DNA from: Phoronis australis
Taxonomy: Eukaryota > Phoronida > Phoronidae
Direction of reading: 5' to 3'
DNA: 64,000 nt
Assembly (NCBI GenBank): GCA_002633005.1
Contig: NMRA01000766.1
Location: 16,978 to 80,977, forward strand
Under the pieces are notes generated by a model. The model searched no databases and was not told where the DNA came from. It was given only the letters and a program-made list of their open reading frames with translations. Positions within the stretch are counted from its first letter, which is position 1; every line of letters starts with the position of its first letter. Of this stretch, positions 13,101-22,100 are shown in pieces. The position numbers were made by a program, and so were the translations under genes.

Positions 13101-16100
13101 TAATCACTGCTAATGTTGACCTGTTGAGTGTTTTATTGTGCTACAAAGTGTACAGTGGTGTAGGCATCTTGAACTGTTGTAGTCTCAACTTAGTCCTTGG
13201 CGTCTTTCTGGCTATGTGCAAATTTGAGGCAATTGAGCTCAGGAACACTCGTGATCAGAACGTTATAACGTGCTTTCTATTTTGAATGATATGGGATATA
13301 AGTCTTATTTTGATACGCATATATTGGCTGTCAGACAGTTTTTCTTCTTTTTAACACATTTCATTGAAAAATCCAAATTTTTCACCCTCAGGATGCACAA
13401 AGTTGCTATAAGCCTATCTTTGGCTGTCAAGAAGTAAGTCATAAATTACTTTCCAGTTTCTCAACTTGTCCACTAACTCAGATGTGGAGTGAGTTCTTGA
13501 CTATGAAAGAGTTGACAGTTTATTTGAGGCCATGCTGCATTATGTGACATACCATGACAAGTCAACTTATCGAGTCTTGTCTCGAACAATAATGATCGTC
13601 AGTTCATCCTTAAAGTCCAGGAATTACTTAGGATATAAATTCATCAATTTGAGACAAAAATAATTGCTAAAATTGCCATATTTCTAATTTTCAGAGGCTT
13701 ACCACATTGTTGCAAATGTTCAAAATTTTACCAAATGTTGTTTGATACCTTAAAAACATACTAAAAGCTGAGTAAATTTTCCTGAAGAGTTATATTTGTT
13801 GAGAAATTTGACAACATGCAAGTTCACCTGTCTGCCATAATGTATACCAAACTGAAGAATGTTTACCTTACTAAAACCACTTTCTTTGAGGTGGTGATGT
13901 AGTAACGTCATTTCTAAAATTTACTGCCATTTACACCAGACTCTAGCCTATGTACATTGCCACAGCTTTTCAGTCGGTCATTTCTCCGGCCATCATCAGG
14001 TGTTAAAGCATTCTTAGAACGTACACAGGTATCTGTTTCTCGCGTGATATGCATTTAGGTTGTATTTTTCCGCATGCACGACAGGGTTTGAACCTGGGAT
14101 TTTTCAGTTATCAGTCCAACACTCGAAGCACTAGCCCACTGCGTCATCCTTGCATCCGTGCAACGTGAATACAATGTAAGTGCTCACCTTGAGCGTACCA
14201 GATACCTGTGGTAGTTCTGTAACACCTGAGGATAGCTGGAGAAGTAACTGAACAAAACTCTGTGTTAATGTAATTAGGCAGGAAGTTGATTTAAATTGAG
14301 GAATAGGTTTTAGATATTATGTTAAGGCCAGAAATCTAATTTAATCTAATGTGAGTACATGGGAACAAATCAATACTAGATTTGTGGCTGTACCTGTGTT
14401 GTGTTTTAGCAGCTTGTTTCATTGAAACTGCAGCTATATATCTCTCAAAAGTACCCCACCACTTGTAAAGCACAGTTCTTGCTTCGAGCTACTTTAAATT
14501 CTCTTTTGGCGTCTTCTGTGCTTGTCCGCAGCGAATAAGTTGAGTCAACTTGGCTAAGAAAGATTCTTGTGCTATATTCAACCATTCAATAATTATTGAT
14601 GCCTAAAGAAATAACTATGTGTTATTTGATTCTGGAATGATTAATATATATTAAGCAGGTGAAGTGTCGTTCTGCAGAGCACTTTCACAATGTGTGTGAC
14701 TCGACTGCAGGCAAACACATGCACTTGTTTTTTACCTGTTTGGATTTGCCCATAGGTGTCACTTCAAGCCAAGTATTTGGGAGCAACAATAATTTAAAAA
14801 TAAACTTTTAAATTTTGACACAAACGCACAGTGTATGGCATTGATAACTGTGGTGGCACCGATAACTAGGGTCAGCTCCCTTTGTTAGTGAGCATGGCCA
14901 ATTAAGGGATTTTCAAATCTGAGAAAACTGCTATTAAAGCTAATTAACCAAAACAAATTAGTCCCCTTTTCAAAATGTTTTTCTAGCCAGTTTATGTTGA
15001 AGCTGTATTTTGCCGTGTTTCACTGCTTAAAGAAACAAAAATCAAATTAGGGCTTTTACTCTCAAAAAGAATATTCCCCATTGTGATGGAGTTCTGTTTC
15101 CATCAGCAATTGACCTATTACAAGCTCCGCCCCCTTGCGAAATGTTGACAAACAAACAATAAGTTTTACCCGGCAACGTTTTGTTTGTCGGGTAAAATGG
15201 CAGCTTGGAAACGAAGGTGTGTCAAGTCGAATGCTGTGTTCTGATTGGTCAGTTAAGCTGTCACTCAAAAACCTGGCGATAGGTCAATTGGTAAAAGAAG
15301 TAGAATCTCATCAGGGTCACTTAATGAATATTGTAATAATGGTTTTATGAGAATAAAAAGCCTACGGTGATTTGATTTTCATTTTTTGCTAACTTCGGGC
15401 AAAATTCAGCTTTGATGTTTGAAACAAAGGTACGGTAAGCAACATCCATACACTCAGTATTTTGTATTGTTTTTTCTTCTTTCTAGCTGATTGGCTGTTT
15501 TGCCATTGCTCTTGGGACATACGCCTATTTGGAGAAGAATCGGTTTGCCCAGAAGAGCGTGGAGTCTATCTATGATCTGATGTTTGATGTAGCCATTTTG
15601 TTCATCGTCGTTGGTTGTATTATTTTCGTCATAGCTTTCTTTGGATGTATCGGAGCCTTGCGAGAGAATGTTATCCTGCTCAAAATAGTGAGTACATTTC
15701 CTTCAGATTTGCAAACTAATGTTGTTTTTAACATTCTGTATTCTGTTGCTATTTTTGTTTCGAGTTTTGTAGTAAATTCCAAATTATACGGAGAGGATTT
15801 TCTACACTCTTTGTTGTAAATCTGCTAACTTTGTTTTGTCTTTCTTTCACTGAAGATGATCACAGAACTCGTATAGTTGTTCATGCTTAGCTGAAGAGCA
15901 AACAGTTGCATCAAGGTTCTGCTAGTGTGATTAAGGAGGTGGTCTTTTCCTAAAATTGCATTTCATTCTGTTAAGCTGTCCACAAATACTGCCATGATCA
16001 AAACTGACATTGCAAATATGGCCTTGAGAATTTCCTTGACATGACATTCATTTCGGATGTCATGAAGAAAGTTAACACGTGAAAAAAAACGCTGCACAAC

Positions 16101-19100
16101 TTTGCATCAGTTGACTCCTTGAATTTCAACAGAATGATAAAACCTATTTTAAATAGCCTTATAATTTCATGATTTCACCTCAGAGCAGCCAGTAATATTT
16201 GGAAAAAGCATACAACTTGTAAAGTAAGAAATTGCGCTCTGTTCCGTTTCAGTTTGCTGTACTACTGGGTATCATCTTTCTGTTGGAGGCTGTGGGCGCC
16301 ATCTTGATGTTTGTTTTCTCCTCCCAAGCTAAAGAGTCGGTCACCAACACCTTGAAGGAACAGGCAATTGTTCGTTACCGTGATGACCTGGATCTGCAGA
16401 ACCTGATTGACTGGTTCCAGAAGAGTGTGAGTACTGTGCGAGGGCAGTAACTCAGGCTCAACATTACCCCCACAGTCAGTGGCATTGATTATAAAGCTGA
16501 CTGAGTGTGTAGATCTTATCTTTGTGGTTCATGCATGGTTAGAGACACATTCCTTCACTTGCATATCCAAGATTTATTTAGATTCCGCTGAGTTGAATGG
16601 AAAATTTGTTTTCGAGTTTTAATGCTATAAAAATGACGAAAGAAATTGTTTTTATAACTAAATAAATCTTAAACCGGTGTGTAAATGTGTATCACACACA
16701 TTTCTAAGTCTGTGGCTACATCACGTGTCGGGACCTAATGAATATAAGTCTGGAAAGATTTTGGTTTGCCGCAGAAATCTTTCCAGAATTGTATTAATTG
16801 TGCCACATGATGTGGCCACAGTTGGCGTGCTGACCAGACTTAAAAATGTTTGCGAGACATTGTTTTGTGTATTTTACGACTTAACATGACTTAAATCGTT
16901 CCCTTCAGTAAACTGTTTATGTGTTGATAAATGAGCTTTTGGAATATAACATTGGTAACTAATGGGAAATTTTGAGGGTGTTGAATTGTAACAACTCCTC
17001 AAACAAATGACGGTGGTAGTTTCCTTCAAATTAGACAGCACCCAAGTAGCAATCATTCATTTGATGAATATAGGCCTTGTCTATACGATACAGTTCGTGA
17101 ATATTTGAGTATTTTGCATAATGGGAAACAATGGAATACCACTGGCTTAAAATAAGAATTCTTCTACATGAGATAATTGTACTTAAAATTGTCATTTTTC
17201 CATTTTTTGAAGGTTTACTATATTTCTGCAAAAGCTCAGGAGCCCGTTCCAACAAAATTGACTTAGCTAAGACAAATCTTAAATTTTAGTAAATTTTAAA
17301 ATAAAAGTTAAATTTGTCTCAAAACCAATTCAAGAAAGAGATCTTAAGTTTGATTTAAGTGTTTCACATAAGTTTTGTCTTAATTTTTACTAACTTACCA
17401 AATGTGGAAGTTTCAAAGTTTGAAAGTTAAGACCAATCTTAAATTTAAGTCAAATGAACTTAAGTGAGTTTCTTGGAACAGGGCCCAGAATTTTATCAAA
17501 TATTACATGATAAATGCCATACAAAAAAATTATGCTTACAACCACGTGAAACTTCCTTGAAAGTAATTTTTGTAGAAAAATGTTGTGAGTTAAATTCCAC
17601 TTGTCTGCCGTATTATACTCTAAGTGAAGATTTCAAGTACAAGTTAGCAAGCTGGATGTTTACGCGTACTTCATGTCTTTGCAGTTTGAATGCTGCGGTG
17701 TTGGCAACAACGGTCCCAAGGACTGGTCATTGAACCCGTACTTCAACTGTTCTGACACTAACCCTGGTGCGGAGAGATGTGGTGTTCCGTACTCTTGTTG
17801 TATCCAGGATGAGAAGGTGAGTGGTGATGGTGGGACAGGGCTACCAGCTATAATAATGAACAATTGTAGGGAGTCACCATTCGTTCCTAAGTGCGCACGT
17901 CCTGAAATACCGCAACACCTCTCTGATTCTGTGGTGTTTACCCGCAATGTTGCGCAAACGACAGACTTTTGAAGCACAGTTGTTCACTGCTGTCATGCAA
18001 CTTACTTTTTCACTTAAAGCAAAGTTTTTGGAAAATTGGGATGTGTGCTTACCAAACTTAACAATTTTGTTTTAATAATTTTGGGTGCTGCATCCGTGTA
18101 CTAGCTAGGCACCTCACATGTATGAATTAAATGAAAATCTTGCAAAGCACAAATGATAGGCTGCATGTGAGTTGATGGCACGAAAATTTCATGTATTTTG
18201 TAGCTGAAGTGAGCATTCAAAACAACAAGGTGCTTTAAAGAATCGGAAGTTTTAGCTGTGTAATTTGAGTGTGCATAAAACCAATCAAGACATAAGCAAT
18301 TGAAAGTTTGGGAAATTAAGGATGGACATTTAGCTGAACATGGCACACAGACAAGTATTGTGTGTCATTCTTTGCTTAATCTCTAATTCAGCTCAGAGTT
18401 GTGATTGGGTCTAACGTTTTAAAAATAGGTTAGCCATACATGTACAATGTGTTTTTGTATCTCTGTAAAAGAAAGAGCTCATTTGACATTGCTGCAAGAT
18501 GTACAGTCTTATAGGCATATGTTGGAAAAGCACTTGGGATAGATAGTGGGATAGTGGTTTTATGAGAATTCTCTGGCCCACTCTGTAAAATGTTTGTGGC
18601 TGTGAATCTTTTTGAAACTATATTATCACAGCAGAAGTTGACCCTGTAGCCTGTAGGTTGACTTAAACTTCTGATGGTAAGATGCTGGTGTTTTTGTTGC
18701 TTCTTCCCATTTGCCCACCTGGTTGGGATTGCAAATTCCGCTAGTTCCTATTGTTTTTTAAGCTCTTTAGCACGAACTTCTATCAAATGGATTGTGTTTT
18801 GAGTTTGTCTTCTAATCCTTATTTCTTTACAGACGTGTTGTGGGCTGTCTAAAGTTGCAGCTCGTGCTTGTTGGACTTGTGGATTGTGTGAGATTAGAAA
18901 AAAAATATAGAAATGCGATATAATTGAGTTAGGTATTTAGAAAGTTTTTTCATGTTATAAACACTTAAAGTACTAACTTTCTGTTTTCAGACTACAGTCA
19001 TCAATACAATGTGTGGTTTTGGAGCTCAGAAACTGGTAAGGTTTACTTAATTGCTGCTGGTGCAATGTGCCCAACCATGATGTCTGCGCACATCTGATGC

Positions 19101-22100
19101 AACGCAAATGACATCAGGTCACCTGCACTGTTTTTTGTTGTTGTTTTTTATGCAATGCTGCTGTAGGATTTTGTATGCTCACGTTCAGTTCATTTTTATT
19201 CTCTCAGGATGTGATGAAGCCGCACTTCAACAAAAGTGCAACTTGATGGCACTTCAGATATTTTATTGCAAGTTTTAAGGATTACGGATTTGAAACTAGT
19301 GTCGTTGTTGTTTATGGTGGTCATAGGCACTTTAAGGAAAAATTCTTGATTATCTTACATTAAGCCTGATATTAGCGCCTCACTTTCCTCATGGGGTAAC
19401 TAGATGCCATTATTCAAAAAAAATTCAAACTGGAATTTCAAGTATTTTGGAATTATTCATCACGGTTATTTATCACTAAGCTTCACAATGTCTACCTGTG
19501 GTGAACTCCTTGTTTATACGGTTTATTTAGTAAGTACTTGCGCTGTGTTTCGTTTCTTGGGTGTAAAAGTGTTGTGGATAATTTTAGGAAACTTATTTAG
19601 ACCACTTACTACTAAAAAGCATCATCGTACATTAGATAGGAAGTTGTTTCTTGGCTTGGGAATCGACTGTTCCTTATTGTCGGAGACCATGCCCTGCCAT
19701 GACAGACCTACTTGTATAGCCTGGTCTCAAGCAATAATGAACTGTTACTTCTTCCCAAGGTTAGATATCTCACTCAGGCATGCCTATTGAAGCCATTAGC
19801 CACTGGATTCCGAAAAATAATGCCAAAAAAGTAGTCCAGGGATCCCTTGGAATTGACCACAAGACTTTCAGAAACAAAAACTGAGAATCAAATTGTCAGA
19901 TAGGCAATGAAACAGAGATTTTAAAATTGGCGGACACACTGGCACTGTGGCCTAGTGAGATGAATGTCTGCTTCCTTTACTCAAGGTCATGGGTTCAAGT
20001 CCCACTGGGGCACACCGCTAGACCCTTGAATCAGATCTCTAGCTCTTCAGCTTGATTTTAACTACATATTAATGAAGCATAAAAAGGGTTTCAGATGATC
20101 AGTACAATGGGCCCACCTTAGCGCCCTGTGTACCCCGTGTACCAGACGATACCTTGTGTTCTAGACTTCTTGCCATTATGTTATTATAGTCGGACACAGT
20201 AAAGATGACACTGAATTAACGTGACATCAACGTGTGGTATTTCCTTTTGAAACTGTTTGTCTGCTGAGATCTATGCTTGAGTGTTTTTCTCTAAAGCCTC
20301 GTTTGAGGCACAGGCCATTCTCAATGTAGAACTCGTAAGAAATGTTCTAACTAAAGTTAGGGTGTTTGCCGTTGATCAGGATAGTTACATAAATGCCAGG
20401 ACTATGACCTTTCTGACCTCCCTCATATCTCATTTTCCATTGTAGAATAATAAAGCTAATGGATGTTTCCAAATAGCCAGTCACGTGTGCAGTTGAATAA
20501 GGGAGCTGTGAACTAGAAATAGTTCTCAAAAGCGATGCTTGTTTAGTTTAGTCTACTAAAGATGCGATTTGCACACAAAACATACCTGTACCACTGTAGA
20601 ATGTCCGGTCCGAAATTTTTTTGTGACTCTTGCATTTGACCGACACTCATCATTTCTCTTGTGATGGACAACTAAAAGAAACCCAACCAAATAATCGTCA
20701 TCTACTCACACTGATTGCCCGCTAATTTTTACAAAGAAGTTGGCCATCAACTTGAGAACATAATGCCCATGACACTCACTAGTACCGAAGATTTCCGGTA
20801 AAGTGCCCATCATCACAAAGCTCTCGTAGATACTTTTTCTGGAAAGGACGTAGTAGTGGTCATGTGACCGTTATCAAAGCGATGCTCATGGCACTTCTTT
20901 AGAACAAATAATAACTTGTTGCTTTGGGCGCTTTATCTGAAATCTCCAGTATTAACAAAGCGATGTAAACCAGGGGCTAGTGATAATTTTGTCGAGGTGA
21001 AATGACCACAGAAATTGAGTTTCTGTAGCTTGGTTAGAAATGAACAAGAGAGGAAACCCATTTGGATATTTTTTTGCATTCTAATGTAACTTGTGAAGAG
21101 AGGACCTTATTGACGAATCAGCCGGTCAAAGTTAACACATACAATCATTCCACAAATTTAGCTGCAGGATGACATAAAGTCGGGTACAAGGAGATTTACT
21201 ATTGATTATATATTAGTTGCACATGTCATTATAAAGACTTATCTGCATTGATTCCAGTGGGGGTAAGTAGTTCTATGCAATATGCTGCAGCAACTCGGTG
21301 ATCTCAGAGCATTTTAATAATGACTACAAGTATGAATTGATCGTAGTGTTTATTATCTGATACTTTGTATGTGACCATGGATTCCTTGAACAGTCGTCAG
21401 TTAAGTATGTGACCTTGAACTCTTGCAGCTGGGCTAGCCAGGCAAAATCCACATTGTGCTGTTCAAGCCTCGTTTTGGCATTAGAATGTCAGCCATGACA
21501 AGACTGGTCTATAATAACAAAATGTAGTTGTTGATCCATCTAGGAAAGTATTCGAATTGAATCTGTTCTGCTGGACAATACTAACGAAATTTAACTCCTA
21601 GAACCTCAAAAGCATCACGCCTCCCTTGATACTGTAGATTAGCGGGAACCATCGTTTTCTTGCCTTCTCACAAGATCTCGTCTGGTTGCCAACCTCACAT
21701 ATGCTCTCATCCCAAGCAGACGGCATTTTGAAGTGAGCTCCACCTTACTTGTTCAGTGAGGGATTTAGCCATTTTATGAACCTAACATGAGCACCTCTTT
21801 GAAACCAGTTTTTCTTCCTGTGCAAGATCTTTACACTGTCATTCTTTAATTCGTGACCTGTGTTCTGGAGGTAGTTAAACACAGCAGACGACATTCCCTC
21901 TCCAGCAGCCCTTCTATCTTGGCATGTGAGTTTTTTAACGGTTGTTCTGTTTCCCCAACATTTAATTTTGGGAGTACTTTCCAGCAGACCATTGTTCAAT
22001 TCGAGTTACAGTGGTCTATAATGCATTAGTTGGGTGTTCTTATGAAAGAAAAGCTGTTAGACTTCATGTCTCTGTTGACAACATAGGTTATTGCTTGAGT

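Larger units (their letters stand above)
4138..15486 (+). other. Tetraspanin intron 1 (11.3 kb), no gene inside
   Basis: A long intron with no exon of a recognised family on either strand. It holds two SINE-like pieces (11735-11795 and 14077-14156, minus strand), a C4A microsatellite (10812-10840), a short GTT run near 7158-7175, an imperfect tandem repeat around 8548-8745 (units sharing GTGGGCGCT.AAAC.GAAAAT and GATTACCC-like segments), and one copy of a MITE-like family (15108-15290). Its length and first-intron position make it a likely site of regulatory elements, but none can be named from sequence. Confidence 0.6.

Noticed and set aside
15062-15350. Open frames on both strands around 15.1-15.3 kb
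   Set aside because: They lie within a MITE-like repeat, and the similar peptide at 36664-36912 is the second copy of that repeat.
18832-18905. Cysteine-coding stretch after CTTTACAG (TCCGLSKV..) inside tetraspanin intron 4
   Set aside because: No phase 0 donor follows and a stop comes soon. Exons 4 and 5 already join into the normal TspanC8 loop.
19941-20016. Functional tRNA gene
   Set aside because: A and B boxes are present but the anticodon and acceptor stems do not close well; SINE-like origin is more likely.
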